From Bacillus fonticola (GTDB lineage: Bacteria > Bacillota > Bacilli > Bacillales > JC228), in contig NZ_CP052135.1 in NCBI RefSeq assembly GCF_012955605.1, positions 2,120,711 through 2,184,710 of the forward strand: a stretch of DNA of 64,000 nucleotides, in the 5' to 3' direction. Of this stretch, positions 38,584 through 47,704 are shown in pieces (position 1 is the first letter of the stretch; each line of letters opens with the position of its first letter). The notes below the pieces were generated by a model. That model did no database searches, was not told where the DNA came from, and saw only the letters and a program-made list of their open reading frames with translations. Position numbers and translations under genes: made by a program.

Positions 38584-38825
38584 ATCCCGTCCCTTCGCCA
38601 TAACGACGAAGGGACGGGATATTTTTTACCCGCGGTGCCACCCTTGTTGAAGATAGTTACAAAACGATCTTCCTCTCTACCGGTAACGCTCGGTATGCGT
38701 CTACTACCTACTCACCATTCGGGCGTTCAGTAGAGATCCTTCTGGGTGTTCATTCACTAAGTCACTATGTAGGAGCGCTCTCAGCCTATGACGCTCCCTC
38801 TCTATTCACGTGGATCCTAGCTACT
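38584..38825 (-). promoter_or_regulatory. T-box leader of hisS-aspS
   Basis: On the minus strand a structured leader contains the T-box GGGTGGCACCGCGGG (38629-38643). A terminator follows, with perfect stem ATCCCGTCCCTTCG (38584-38597 and 38605-38618) and a T-rich tail. CAC, a histidine codon, lies at 38746-38748 in the sequence GAACACC and is the likely specifier. The variable T-box base is C, which would pair with G73. GAC occurs nearby at 38761-38763, so aspartate sensing is not excluded. Confidence 0.9.
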
Positions 38826-38852
38826 ATTCCCGATCTTAAGAACCATATATTC

Positions 38853-38880
38853 ACTTTATGTTTGTGCTACCTTCTGTCAA
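38853..38880 (-). promoter_or_regulatory. Promoter of the hisS-aspS leader
   Basis: Perfect TTGACA (38875-38880) with TAAAGT (38853-38858, 4/6) 16 nt away on the minus strand, upstream of the T-box leader. Confidence 0.65.
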
Positions 38881-38957
38881 GTACCCGTACAAAACGTAGC
38901 ATTCGAATCTTAAAAGCGTGTAGAATGTTTTTATCATAGACAGTTAAGAATGGATTG

Positions 38958-39128
38958 TCAAGAGTTGTTTCCACGCATCTTTTTCCTTAAATTACGTGCT
39001 TCTCGGACGGAAACCCCAAACTCTGTTGCAAATTCAAAATCTGTTAAATTAGCTTGCTGTTCAAAACGATGCATATCGATACTTTCTAATTTTGCATTTG
39101 TGGGTGATTGCTTTCTTTGCGTACGCAT
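38958..39128 (-). CDS. Small helix-turn-helix-like protein
   Basis: This 56-residue basic protein begins MRTQRKQSPTNAKLESIDM and has a likely helix-turn-helix (FEFATEFGVSVREARNLRKKM). The ribosome binding site AAGGGGA lies 9 nt before the ATG at 39128. B. subtilis has a small gene (yrzK) at this position between hisS and the amidase yrvJ, so it may be that orthologue, but I could not verify sequence identity. DNA binding is inferred only from the helix pattern. Confidence 0.65.
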   Translation of the reverse strand: MRTQRKQSPTNAKLESIDMHRFEQQANLTDFEFATEFGVSVREARNLRKKMRGNNS

Positions 39129-39302
39129 ACTCCATATCCCCTTCCATTCTTCGATACGTTCAGTTTGTCCGAGTTTTTTTCACTTCAACCGAATTTCGAC
39201 AAAGAAAGATAAAGGTTTTTTTCTTTTCGTACAGAAACTATGTAAAAGTCACGTCACTATGCGCTTATAAAAATAAAGTGTTCAGCAGAGGAGGAGCGAA
39301 CG

Positions 39303-40949
39303 ATCAAAAAAACTGTTGTTTTACTTATGTGTATAGGACTCTTTCTCTCGTACATGCCTGCATCACTATCTCAAGGTGAGACCTTAACCGTAGAAGCTAC
39401 TTCCTTATACTTACGAGAAGGACCAGGCCTTAGTTATGCGCCAATTGGTTCTCTACAATACAATGATGAGCTGACTGTCAAAGAACGTAACAATGACTGG
39501 GTTCGTGTTCAAACGAGAGATGGACAAACGGGATGGATTGCTTCCTGGTTTACATCAGCGACGAAGACAACTACGAGCACATCCGCCACTCAAGCGACTG
39601 TAACAGCGACTAGTTTACGCGTCCGATCGGGTCCAGATACTAGTTACGATGTAGTTGGCAACGTGAATAAAGGGGACCGTCTTACGATTGAAACAAAAGA
39701 AGGAAACTGGGCACAAATTTCTTATTCAACCGTTGATGGCTGGGTGTCTCTAGACTACATACAAGAACTTAATTCGGATACGGGAACAGAAAACTTAGAG
39801 CAAGAAACAATGACTGGGATTGTGAATGCAACCGTGCTCAATGTCCGGACAGAAGCTAGTAGTAGCGCTAGCATTGCCACACAATATGAAAACGGAAAAC
39901 AGATCGATATTATTGGAACTACTGGCGACTACTATGAAACTGAAGATGGTTTTGTACATAAAGATTATATCGTCGTCTCAGAAGACCGATCTTCTAACGT
40001 TCAACAAGCTACAGCCACGATTGCAGGTCTTCAAATTCGAACAAGACCTTCTTATACAGGTGAAGTCGTGGACTCTTTGCTAAAAGGGGAAAAGATTTCA
40101 ATTAAGAAAAGACAAGGTCCATGGGTCATGATAGAAAATACAAGTGGAAAAGAGGGTTGGATAACCAGTTGGTTTCTTGATACTGGTACTTCTACCTTAT
40201 CATCACAAACTATTCAATTGCTCTATGAAGGGACAAACATTCGTAGTGCTCCTAGTACCGATTCCCCAATCATTGAGAGGGGGCAAGCCTTTCAAGAGTA
40301 CGAGGTAACCGGTACACTCGGGGATTGGTATGAACTAAAACTAGAGAGTGGTAAAGGATATGTCGCCTCTTGGATTGTAGAAGAGTTGTCCGAAACTACA
40401 ACGCAGGACGGGCTTGAAGGAAAACGCATTCTTCTTGACCCTGGGCACGGCGGGGTGGATGAAGGTACAAGAGGCAGTAGTGGAACAAAGGAAAAGGAGC
40501 TAAGTTTACAAACATCCCTTGCTTTGCAAAAACGTTTGGAACAAGCAGGTGCTTTCGTCACATTGACTCGGGGGGATGACTCGTTTGTAGAGCTGCGCAA
40601 TCGAGCTCGGATGTCCTCTTTCACGGGTGCTGATCTGTTTATTAGCATCCACTACGATGCCGTTGAAGACACGAGCGTTCGTGGTACAACGACCTACTAT
40701 TATCACCCCACGCACAAAAGAATGTCAGATACGATACAAAAAGCACTGTCTACCTCTACAGATCTAGAAGACAGAGGAAGTAGATATGGGAATTATCTCG
40801 TTCTCCGCGAAAATACGGTACCATCCATTCTAGTAGAACTCGGATTTTTGAGCAATCCGAGTGAGGAGGCCTATATGATGACAGACGCCTTTCAAGAAAG
40901 TGCTGTTGACGGACTATTCGCAGGCATAGAAGACTACTTCTCGAACTGA
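39303..40949 (+). CDS. yrvJ: N-acetylmuramoyl-L-alanine amidase with five SH3b domains (YrvJ-like)
   Basis: This is a secreted peptidoglycan amidase. A signal peptide is followed by five bacterial SH3 repeats (about residues 30-80, 98-150, 165-215, 230-280 and 300-355) and a C-terminal Amidase_3 domain. Zinc ligands are visible in LLDPGHGG, TKEKELSL and SIHYD, with the catalytic Glu in LVELGFLSN. The first ATG (39327) has no ribosome binding site and removes the KK start of the signal peptide. GGAGG at 39291-39295 is spaced 7-8 nt from an ATC at 39303, which is taken as the start. Length is 548 residues. Confidence 0.9.
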   Translation: MKKTVVLLMCIGLFLSYMPASLSQGETLTVEATSLYLREGPGLSYAPIGSLQYNDELTVKERNNDWVRVQTRDGQTGWIASWFTSATKTTTSTSATQATVTATSLRVRSGPDTSYDVVGNVNKGDRLTIETKEGNWAQISYSTVDGWVSLDYIQELNSDTGTENLEQETMTGIVNATVLNVRTEASSSASIATQYENGKQIDIIGTTGDYYETEDGFVHKDYIVVSEDRSSNVQQATATIAGLQIRTRPSYTGEVVDSLLKGEKISIKKRQGPWVMIENTSGKEGWITSWFLDTGTSTLSSQTIQLLYEGTNIRSAPSTDSPIIERGQAFQEYEVTGTLGDWYELKLESGKGYVASWIVEELSETTTQDGLEGKRILLDPGHGGVDEGTRGSSGTKEKELSLQTSLALQKRLEQAGAFVTLTRGDDSFVELRNRARMSSFTGADLFISIHYDAVEDTSVRGTTTYYYHPTHKRMSDTIQKALSTSTDLEDRGSRYGNYLVLRENTVPSILVELGFLSNPSEEAYMMTDAFQESAVDGLFAGIEDYFSN

Positions 40950-40957
40950 TGTCACGT

Positions 40958-40990
40958 AAAAAAGCTTGCCCTACGGTGGCAAGCTTTTTT
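40958..40990. terminator. Bidirectional terminator between amidase gene and dtd
   Basis: A perfect 13-bp stem AAAAAAGCTTGCC/GGCAAGCTTTTTT (40958-40970 and 40978-40990) gives U-tracts on both strands between convergent genes. Confidence 0.93.
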
Positions 40991-40996
40991 CAGTTT

Positions 40997-41440
40997 CTAC
41001 TCCTTTGATTCAATAACAAGCGTTACTGGACCATCGTTAATAAGTTGAACGTCCATCATTGCTCCGAATTGACCAGTCGCTACTTCAATCCCTCTATTTC
41101 GTAATGCTGTATTAAAAACCTCGTATAGTGGTTCGGCTACTTCAGGTTTCGCAGCTTGCATAAAATTTGGCCTTCTCCCTTTTCTACAATCCCCGTACAA
41201 GGTGAATTGAGATACTGAAAGAGCTTGTCCCCCTGTATCAAGTAATGACAAATTCAATTTATCATTTTCATCTTCAAATATACGCAAGTTTGCAATTTTA
41301 TCTGCTATATAAAGAACGTCCTTCTCGGTATCAGTATGAGTAATACCGACAAGTAATACGACGCCCTGGTCAATCGCTCCAACGATTTGACCCCCTACTG
41401 TTACGGAGGCCTGTTTCGATCGTTGCACAACAACTTTCAT
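40997..41440 (-). CDS. dtd: D-aminoacyl-tRNA deacylase
   Basis: Dtd hydrolyses D-amino acids wrongly attached to tRNA. The 147-residue protein starts [15 protein letters not shown] and has both cross-subunit active-site motifs, [11 protein letters not shown] (about 77-87) and the late NDGPVTL (Gly-Pro motif near residue 137). The ATG at 41440 is preferred to a GTG two codons earlier. It lies 54 nt downstream of relA in the usual apt-relA-dtd order. Confidence 0.95.
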   Translation of the reverse strand: MKVVVQRSKQASVTVGGQIVGAIDQGVVLLVGITHTDTEKDVLYIADKIANLRIFEDENDKLNLSLLDTGGQALSVSQFTLYGDCRKGRRPNFMQAAKPEVAEPLYEVFNTALRNRGIEVATGQFGAMMDVQLINDGPVTLVIESKE

Positions 41441-41494
41441 TGTCACCAGACTCCTTTTTGAAACACGTACTTTAACATGCCTTTCGTTTTTGGT

Positions 41495-43690
41495 CTAATT
41501 GACCTGCCTTCGCACTGTGTAAATGTCGGGAATTTGTTTGATGCGTTCTACTACTTTATGCAAGTGGCTCATATTTTGAATAGAAATGGACAAATGAATC
41601 GTCGCCATCTTGTGACGATCAACCTTTCCAGTTACTGCCGTAAAGGTCGTTTTTGTTTCACTGACAGCTTGCAACACTTCGTTTAGGATGCCGCGTCGAT
41701 CAAACGCACTAATTTCCAAATCTACATTATATTCTTTTCGTTCATTTGGTCCGCCTTCCCACTCTACGGGAAGTAAGCGAGAATCGGATTCGTCACCGTC
41801 TACATTCGGGCAATCAGCGCGGTGTACAGAAACGCCACGCCCTTTTGTAATATAGCCCACGATTTCGTCCCCAGGGATAGGGTGACAACACCGAGAGAGA
41901 CGAATGAGCAAATTATCGATGCCTTTTACGCGAACCCCTGCTTCTTTTTTACGGGGCGGAGTCTGTGCCTTTAATTCTGTCACCGAATCCTGTAACGATA
42001 ATTCTTGGTCAAGGTCACGTTTCTTTCGCCACTTCTCTGTTAGACGGTTCGCAATTTGGCTGGCGGTAATGCCGTTATATCCGACGGCTGCGTACATATC
42101 CTCTTCGTTTGAGAAGTTAAACTTCTCGGCAACTTTTTGCAAGTTGTCTGAGATGAGCACTTCTTTTAAATCAAAATCCATGTTACGAATTTCCTTTTCA
42201 ACAAGCTCGCGACCTTTTTCGATATTTTCTTCTTTGCGTTGTTTTTTGAAGAAAGCACGAATTTTATTTTTAGCTTGGCTTGTCGCTGCAAGCTTTAACC
42301 AGTCAGGACTTGGTCCGTACGAATGCTTCGAGGTTAAAATTTCAATGATATCTCCTGTTTTCAACTTGTAATCAAGCGGAACAATTTTCCCATTGATTTT
42401 TGCCCCAATGGTCTTGTTTCCAATTTCGGAATGAATTCTATAGGAAAAGTCTATGGGGACGGATCCATACGGTAGCTCAATCACATCGCCCTTTGGTGTA
42501 AAGACAAACACCATATCGCTAAACAAATCAATCTTCAGCGATTCCATAAACTCTTCCGCATCTGTTGCGTCATCCTGAAATTCAAGTATTTCTCGAAACC
42601 AAGATAGTTTATTCTCTAATTTTACACTCTGATCTACCACTTTTCCCTCTTTATAGGCCCAGTGAGCCGCGATCCCAACTTCTGCGATTCGATGCATATC
42701 CTGCGTTCGAATTTGCACTTCGAGTGGATCGCCCTTTGGACCAACCACTGTTGTGTGAAGAGACTGATACATATTCGGCTTTGGCATTGCGATGTAATCT
42801 TTAAAACGACCAGGCATCGGCTTCCAAGCAGTATGGATAATACCGAGTACCGCATAACAATCTTTAATACTTTTTACAATGACACGAACAGCTAATAAGT
42901 CATAGATCTCGTTAAATTGTTTGTTTTGCTTAACCATCTTTCGATAGATGCTGTAAATATGTTTCGGACGTCCAGTAATATCCGAACGGATGTTTACTTC
43001 ATCCAACCGTTCATTCATATTCTCGATGACGCTTTCTAAATACTGCTCCCGTTCCGCACGTTTTTTCTTCATCAAATTAACGATGCGATAATATTGTTGT
43101 GGGTTTAAATAGCGGAGCGCAGTGTCCTCCAACTCCCACTTAATTTTTGAAATACCGAATCGATGAGCAAGCGGAGCGAAGATCTCTAACGTTTCGTTAG
43201 CAATACGTCGCTGCTTTTCCAAAGGTAGATGCTTTAGCGTCCGCATGTTATGAAGTCTGTCAGCAAGTTTGATTAAAATGACTCGGACATCCTTCGCCAT
43301 AGCTAAAAACATTTTCCGATGGTTTTCAGCTTGTTGCTCTTCTAATGATTTGAACTTAATCTTTCCAAGCTTCGTCACACCATCAACAAGCATCGCGACC
43401 TCTTCAGAAAATGTTACACGAAGCTGATCGATCGTTACTTCTGTATCTTCGACCACATCATGCAAAAATCCTGAAGCTACTGTTGCAGGATCCATTTCCA
43501 AATCAGCAAGGATCCACGCCACTTGGACAGGATGAATAATGTACGGTTCGCCAGATTTACGGAACTGGTCAATGTGAGCTTGCTTGGCGAACTCATACGC
43601 ATTCATTACAAAATTTGCTTGCTCTTCATTTACATATTTTTTTATTCGTTCCACCACTTGTTCGGCGGTAACTACGTGTTCGCTCGCCAT
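41495..43690 (-). CDS. relA: Bifunctional (p)ppGpp synthetase/hydrolase RelA
   Basis: This is the long RSH protein of the stringent response (731 residues). It has an HD hydrolase domain with FLHDVVEDT near residue 75, a synthetase domain with GRPKHIYSIYRKM and FKDYIAMPKPNMYQSLHT, a TGS domain (VFTPKGDVIELPYGS), a zinc-finger region (SRCCHPIPGDEIVGY) and a C-terminal ACT domain. The intact HD motif predicts both synthesis and hydrolysis. The start at 43690 (MASEHVVTAEQ) aligns with B. subtilis RelA. It has its own promoter at 43747-43775. Confidence 0.97.
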   Translation of the reverse strand: MASEHVVTAEQVVERIKKYVNEEQANFVMNAYEFAKQAHIDQFRKSGEPYIIHPVQVAWILADLEMDPATVASGFLHDVVEDTEVTIDQLRVTFSEEVAMLVDGVTKLGKIKFKSLEEQQAENHRKMFLAMAKDVRVILIKLADRLHNMRTLKHLPLEKQRRIANETLEIFAPLAHRFGISKIKWELEDTALRYLNPQQYYRIVNLMKKKRAEREQYLESVIENMNERLDEVNIRSDITGRPKHIYSIYRKMVKQNKQFNEIYDLLAVRVIVKSIKDCYAVLGIIHTAWKPMPGRFKDYIAMPKPNMYQSLHTTVVGPKGDPLEVQIRTQDMHRIAEVGIAAHWAYKEGKVVDQSVKLENKLSWFREILEFQDDATDAEEFMESLKIDLFSDMVFVFTPKGDVIELPYGSVPIDFSYRIHSEIGNKTIGAKINGKIVPLDYKLKTGDIIEILTSKHSYGPSPDWLKLAATSQAKNKIRAFFKKQRKEENIEKGRELVEKEIRNMDFDLKEVLISDNLQKVAEKFNFSNEEDMYAAVGYNGITASQIANRLTEKWRKKRDLDQELSLQDSVTELKAQTPPRKKEAGVRVKGIDNLLIRLSRCCHPIPGDEIVGYITKGRGVSVHRADCPNVDGDESDSRLLPVEWEGGPNERKEYNVDLEISAFDRRGILNEVLQAVSETKTTFTAVTGKVDRHKMATIHLSISIQNMSHLHKVVERIKQIPDIYTVRRQVN

Positions 43691-43746
43691 ACCACTCACT
43701 TCTTTCCATTCACGTTTATCTTTCTGTATCAAGGTTAGTTCTCTCT

Positions 43747-43775
43747 ATTATCAAAAAAAACTGTCCATATGTAAA
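43747..43775 (-). promoter_or_regulatory. Sigma-A promoter of relA
   Basis: On the minus strand TTTACA (43770-43775) and GATAAT (43747-43752) have a 17-nt spacer; each is a 5/6 match. It lies between the apt terminator and the relA start. Confidence 0.75.
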
Positions 43776-43801
43776 GGAGAGATGGTTTTGTTTTTTTATA
43801 G

Positions 43802-43835
43802 AAAAAGATCGAGAAAGAAGTGGCTCTTTCCCGAT
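43802..43835 (-). terminator. Intrinsic terminator of apt
   Basis: An 11-bp stem with one G-U pair (43807-43817 and 43825-43835) is followed by TTTTTC on the minus strand, 25 nt after the apt stop. Confidence 0.85.
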
Positions 43836-43859
43836 CCCTACTGTTTAGTTCGTATTTAC

Positions 43860-44375
43860 TTACTTATACGTCATGAGTGTAAACACATCATGATTATTTA
43901 ATTTATCACGTCCATCAAGATAAGCAAGTTCAATTAAAAAGGCAGTACCGACAACAATGCCGCCTAATTCTTCAACTAGCTTAATGGTTGCCTCAATGGT
44001 TCCCCCTGTTGCTAATAAATCATCCGTAATTAATACACGTTGTCCTGGCTTAATAGCGTCTTTATGAATTGTTAGTACATTTTCTCCGTACTCCAATCCG
44101 TAAGACACTTTAATCGTCTCGCGTGGAAGTTTTCCTTCTTTTCGTACAGGAGCAAAGCCAACACCGAGAGCGTATGCTACCGGGCAACCGATAATAAATC
44201 CACGTGCTTCTGGTCCGACAATGAGGTCGATTTCCTTTTCACGTGCATACGCTACAATTTGATCTGTTGCATAACGATACGCATCTCCGTTGTCCATCAG
44301 TGTCGTGATATCTTTAAATTTAATGCCCGGTTTTGGCCAATCGTGGACAATCGTGACGTATTGTTTTAAATCCAT
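43860..44375 (-). CDS. apt: Adenine phosphoribosyltransferase
   Basis: Apt salvages adenine to AMP using PRPP. The 171-residue protein carries the PRPP-binding motif [14 protein letters not shown] (about residues 117-130) and the family segment [10 protein letters not shown] near 58. The ATG at 44375 follows AGGAAGGA. It is 43 nt downstream of recJ and upstream of relA, the standard Bacillus order. Confidence 0.96.
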   Translation of the reverse strand: MDLKQYVTIVHDWPKPGIKFKDITTLMDNGDAYRYATDQIVAYAREKEIDLIVGPEARGFIIGCPVAYALGVGFAPVRKEGKLPRETIKVSYGLEYGENVLTIHKDAIKPGQRVLITDDLLATGGTIEATIKLVEELGGIVVGTAFLIELAYLDGRDKLNNHDVFTLMTYK

Positions 44376-44418
44376 TATAAATCCTTCCTCCTCTATAATC
44401 CTGCTTTGGGCTCAAGCG

Positions 44419-46734
44419 CTACACAAGCACCTGTTGTTTTTCTTTTTGACAAGGAAGAAGCTGCTCTTGTAGTTCTTCATATGAACAATACAGGAGACGT
44501 TGTTCTATCTCCGCTTGAGCTTGAAATCGTCGGTATGTAGCCGATTCCTTTAATGAACGTTTCATCGGTGAAGTTGAAGCTCGAATCAGTCCATCCTCTA
44601 TTGTAGCAAATTCTAATTCAAAAAACACCTGCGACATAAAGCGAATAGATGCGACAGACCATTTTTTTGACTTTGCTATGCGAGGCAAATCCCGTTCCAT
44701 GTGGAATGGTCCCTTTTGTCCGATCATGGCGTACCACCATTTAAACTGTTCACGTTTTGGGAGGTGCTCAAAGTAAGCAGAGGACGCCTCGTGAAAAAGA
44801 GCGTAAATGTGTGTCGGATCATGCGCCTTAATCTCGTCGTGCAACGCCTCAACAGACGGTGGCAAATCAACGAGTACAACGTGACGTTCATTACTCTCAC
44901 TATAGTGGTGCTCGGAAGGAAAAGGCTCCTGCTTTAATCCAAGCGCATCTAACGCCCCTTCTCCAAAGCTTACAAATCTCACATCTTCCCGACGAAGATG
45001 GCGCAGTTGCTGGAGCTTTTTAACTTGTTCCCGCCAATCAAACACTTGGCAATGGGCAACCGCCACATCCTCCACAATCATTTGTGGTGAGCGTCTCCCG
45101 TTCCATTCATTCATTTGCAACTGTCCGACTACTGAGCAGCGTGCTCCTTTAGAAAGTAGGTCTGCCAACGCTCCATTTCCAAAGGCAACGCCATCTACCT
45201 TTGCTTCCCCATCGATAAATGTAAGCTTTGCGTGATTTTGTTGAGAGCCAATTTTTCGGACGGTTGTCTTTGGGACATTTTCTAACAACACGTATGGTTT
45301 TGGGTGATTCATTCCGAATGGAGCCAATTTTTCTAGTTCCTCGATGGCGTCAAGAGTGACGTCTTCCAGCGAAAGAATCGCATCGATTTGTTGGATCGGT
45401 ACAAAATCGTCTTCTGTCAGCTCTTCTTCTGCAAGCTGATTTAACCGTTCGCGTAACAAATCTAAATTCTCAAGCTTAATCGTGAGACCCGCTGCACGAG
45501 CGTGTCCCCCGAAATGAGGTAAAATATCGCGACATGTACTCAGGGCCCTATATAGATCCCAACTATGAATCCCTCGAGCAGACCCCTTAGCAGTCCCTTT
45601 ATCTTTATCAATGGCAAGTACGAAGGTAGGCTTCTCGTATTCTCTTACTACCTTTGAAGCAACTATCCCTAAAATACCAGGGTTCCATCCTTCTTGGGCT
45701 ATAACCAGGACCTTGTCGTCATTCTCTTTCACGAGCTCTTCCGCTTCTTTAGTAGTTTGACTGACTAGTTTCTGACGTTCCTTATTAATAGCATCTATCT
45801 CGTCTGTGTAAAGTAGAGCTTGTTCCGGGTCTTCTTCCCGCAACAACTCCACTGCTACATCTGCATCGCCAAGACGGCCTGGTGCATTGAGTCTAGGACC
45901 AATTGTAAAGCCAATCCCTTCTTCAGTAATTCCAGCCATATCAGTTCCTGCTTTTTGACAAAGCGCACGGAGTCCAATTCGGTTCGTTTGTTGTAGCCGT
46001 CGTAAGCCACGTTGGACGATGAAGCGGTTTTCCCCAACTAGTGGCACAAGGTCACAAACCGTTCCGATTGCTACAAGATCGAGGTAGTGTTCAGGAACAT
46101 CTCCAAGGAGTGCATGCGCAAGCTTCCAAGTGACCCCAACACCGGCTAATTCACCGAATGGATAAGCTCCACTAGGATGTCGTGGGTGAATCGTTGCAAA
46201 AGCCTCAGGTAACTCCGGTCCCATTTCGTGATGATCTGTTACGATTACGTCCATTCCCCAGCTCTGCGCTTTTGCAACGGGTTCAATGCCACTGATTCCG
46301 TTATCGACTGTGATGAGAAGTGTGACGCCTTCCTCAAAGGCATGGCGAAAAGCCGCTTCATTCGGTCCGTATCCTTCTGTAAAGCGATTCGGTATGTAAT
46401 AAGAGACGATTGCTCCTAAGTCTTGCAACACAGAGACAAGTAAAGATGTGCTAGTTACCCCATCCGCATCGTAATCACCATAGACGAGTATGCGTTCTTC
46501 CTGATCGACCGCGGTTCTAATACGGTTGACAGCCTTATCCATATCATAAAATGAAAAAGGATCATGAAACGCTTGTGCAGGCTCATGAATCCACTGTTCA
46601 CATTCTTCAACTCGTTCTACTCTATTTGCCAATACTTGACTGACTAATGAGGATACACCGTACGTTTCTTGAATAGTCTGGGCAAAATCCGCACGTACCT
46701 CGGGGTATACCCACCGTTTTTTAGGGTGTAACAT
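44419..46734 (-). CDS. recJ: Single-stranded-DNA-specific exonuclease RecJ
   Basis: RecJ is a 5'-3' exonuclease on single-stranded DNA in recombination and repair. The 771-residue protein has DHH-family motifs VYGDYDADGVTS (about 80), TVDNGISG, the name motif TDHHEMGPELP (about 160) and the DHHA1 motif GGHARAAGLTI (about 405), then an OB-fold and the Bacillus-type C-terminal extension. The ATG at 46734 follows AAGGAGG. Confidence 0.96.
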   Translation of the reverse strand: MLHPKKRWVYPEVRADFAQTIQETYGVSSLVSQVLANRVERVEECEQWIHEPAQAFHDPFSFYDMDKAVNRIRTAVDQEERILVYGDYDADGVTSTSLLVSVLQDLGAIVSYYIPNRFTEGYGPNEAAFRHAFEEGVTLLITVDNGISGIEPVAKAQSWGMDVIVTDHHEMGPELPEAFATIHPRHPSGAYPFGELAGVGVTWKLAHALLGDVPEHYLDLVAIGTVCDLVPLVGENRFIVQRGLRRLQQTNRIGLRALCQKAGTDMAGITEEGIGFTIGPRLNAPGRLGDADVAVELLREEDPEQALLYTDEIDAINKERQKLVSQTTKEAEELVKENDDKVLVIAQEGWNPGILGIVASKVVREYEKPTFVLAIDKDKGTAKGSARGIHSWDLYRALSTCRDILPHFGGHARAAGLTIKLENLDLLRERLNQLAEEELTEDDFVPIQQIDAILSLEDVTLDAIEELEKLAPFGMNHPKPYVLLENVPKTTVRKIGSQQNHAKLTFIDGEAKVDGVAFGNGALADLLSKGARCSVVGQLQMNEWNGRRSPQMIVEDVAVAHCQVFDWREQVKKLQQLRHLRREDVRFVSFGEGALDALGLKQEPFPSEHHYSESNERHVVLVDLPPSVEALHDEIKAHDPTHIYALFHEASSAYFEHLPKREQFKWWYAMIGQKGPFHMERDLPRIAKSKKWSVASIRFMSQVFFELEFATIEDGLIRASTSPMKRSLKESATYRRFQAQAEIEQRLLYCSYEELQEQLLPCQKEKQQVLV

Positions 46735-47078
46735 ACGTTTCCTCCTTACCTCGCTGTTCGATGTGACGACAAAAGAATCACAGTCTAGTTGAACTTCTAC
46801 TAGTACGAAACATTCCTATTAAGCCACCGGTAAAAGTAAATCCTAGTTTCCAATTTTATGTTCAATTAAAAAATTATCTCGCTTCCTAATTATACAGGAG
46901 GGAGAGGGATTGTCTCAATGACTACTTTTATATTTCATGGTAATCATGACGTACTGGACTGCTTCACTGATGGCTCCCTGTCATAAAGTTTGGACTTTAG
47001 GCTCAATTCGTTTGGATAAGCTGCTTTATGTCTGGATCTATGCTGAATTAGTCTGGGCTACAGCACTAACTGTTCAAA
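46735..47078. other. Region between recJ and lapA-like gene
   Basis: About 340 nt. On the plus strand a strong ribosome binding site (AGGAGGGAGAGGG, 46896-46908) precedes ATG 46918 of a 22-codon ORF (46918-46986, MTTFIFHGNHDVLDCFTDGS...). An overlapping 66-codon frame starts at 46937. The second frame lacks its own site. This may be a small peptide gene or a decayed gene; nothing was recognised. Confidence 0.35.
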
Positions 47079-47106
47079 ATAAAACAGCAGGTCACATCGC
47101 CTGCTG
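47079..47106 (-). terminator. Intrinsic terminator of the LapA-like gene
   Basis: The stem CAGCAGG/CCTGCTG (47085-47091 and 47100-47106) is followed by TTTTATTTT on the minus strand, 10 nt after the stop codon. Confidence 0.88.
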
Positions 47107-47116
47107 CGCTAATTCC

Positions 47117-47491
47117 CTACTTGCTATCATTTTTTGACTCGTCTGTAGGTAGATCATTTGGGTCTGTTTGTGGAGGGATGTTTTCCTTCTTAAGGGTATG
47201 ACTACTCTTCTCTGTTAAAGTTTCTCGTAATGTGTCCAACTCTTTCTGGAGACTCTCATTGTCTCTTCGGGTTGCTTTCAGTTGTCGACCTACAAAAAAT
47301 AAACGAAACAATGAGACCGATCCGACAATCAATCCACCCATAAGAACAGAAGTTAAAATAACGAGAACGAGTGGCCATTCCGCTTCACCAAAAACATAAT
47401 TTACACGAACGCTATCTACATTGACGACAGCGAAGATGGCCACAATCAGGGCAAACAAAAACGATAACAGTAACCACCACTGTTGTTTCAT
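47117..47491 (-). CDS. yrvD: LapA-domain (DUF1049) membrane protein, YrvD-like
   Basis: This 124-residue protein has two transmembrane helices (about residues 6-26 and 41-62) bracketing NVDSVRVNYVFGEAEWPLVL, the LapA-domain signature. A cytoplasmic coiled coil (about 68-95) and a charged tail follow. LapA-type proteins take part in lipopolysaccharide assembly in E. coli; the role in Gram-positives is unknown. The start at 47491 follows GAGAGGAG; upstream in-frame codons lack a site. The position between secDF and recJ matches yrvD. Confidence 0.85.
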   Translation of the reverse strand: MKQQWWLLLSFLFALIVAIFAVVNVDSVRVNYVFGEAEWPLVLVILTSVLMGGLIVGSVSLFRLFFVGRQLKATRRDNESLQKELDTLRETLTEKSSHTLKKENIPPQTDPNDLPTDESKNDSK

Positions 47492-47652
47492 GAACTTTAC
47501 TCCTCTCGACTTACGGATTAATATGTACGAATACATCATCAATGTTTTCTCCGTAGCTCATCAGAATTTGTTTTAGGTTTTTTTCAACGACTACTTTTAA
47601 AACATTGCTTCTTTCTTTGTCGATATCTTCTACTATTGTAACCTAAGGATAA

Positions 47653-47694
47653 GAAAAATGTCCTCAAAACGGTAATGTAAACCGTTTTGAGGAC
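47653..47694 (-). terminator. Intrinsic terminator of secDF
   Basis: A perfect 14-bp stem (GTCCTCAAAACGGT at 47660-47673, complement at 47681-47694) is followed by ATTTTTC on the minus strand. Confidence 0.92.
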
Positions 47695-47704
47695 TTTGGA
47701 GTTA

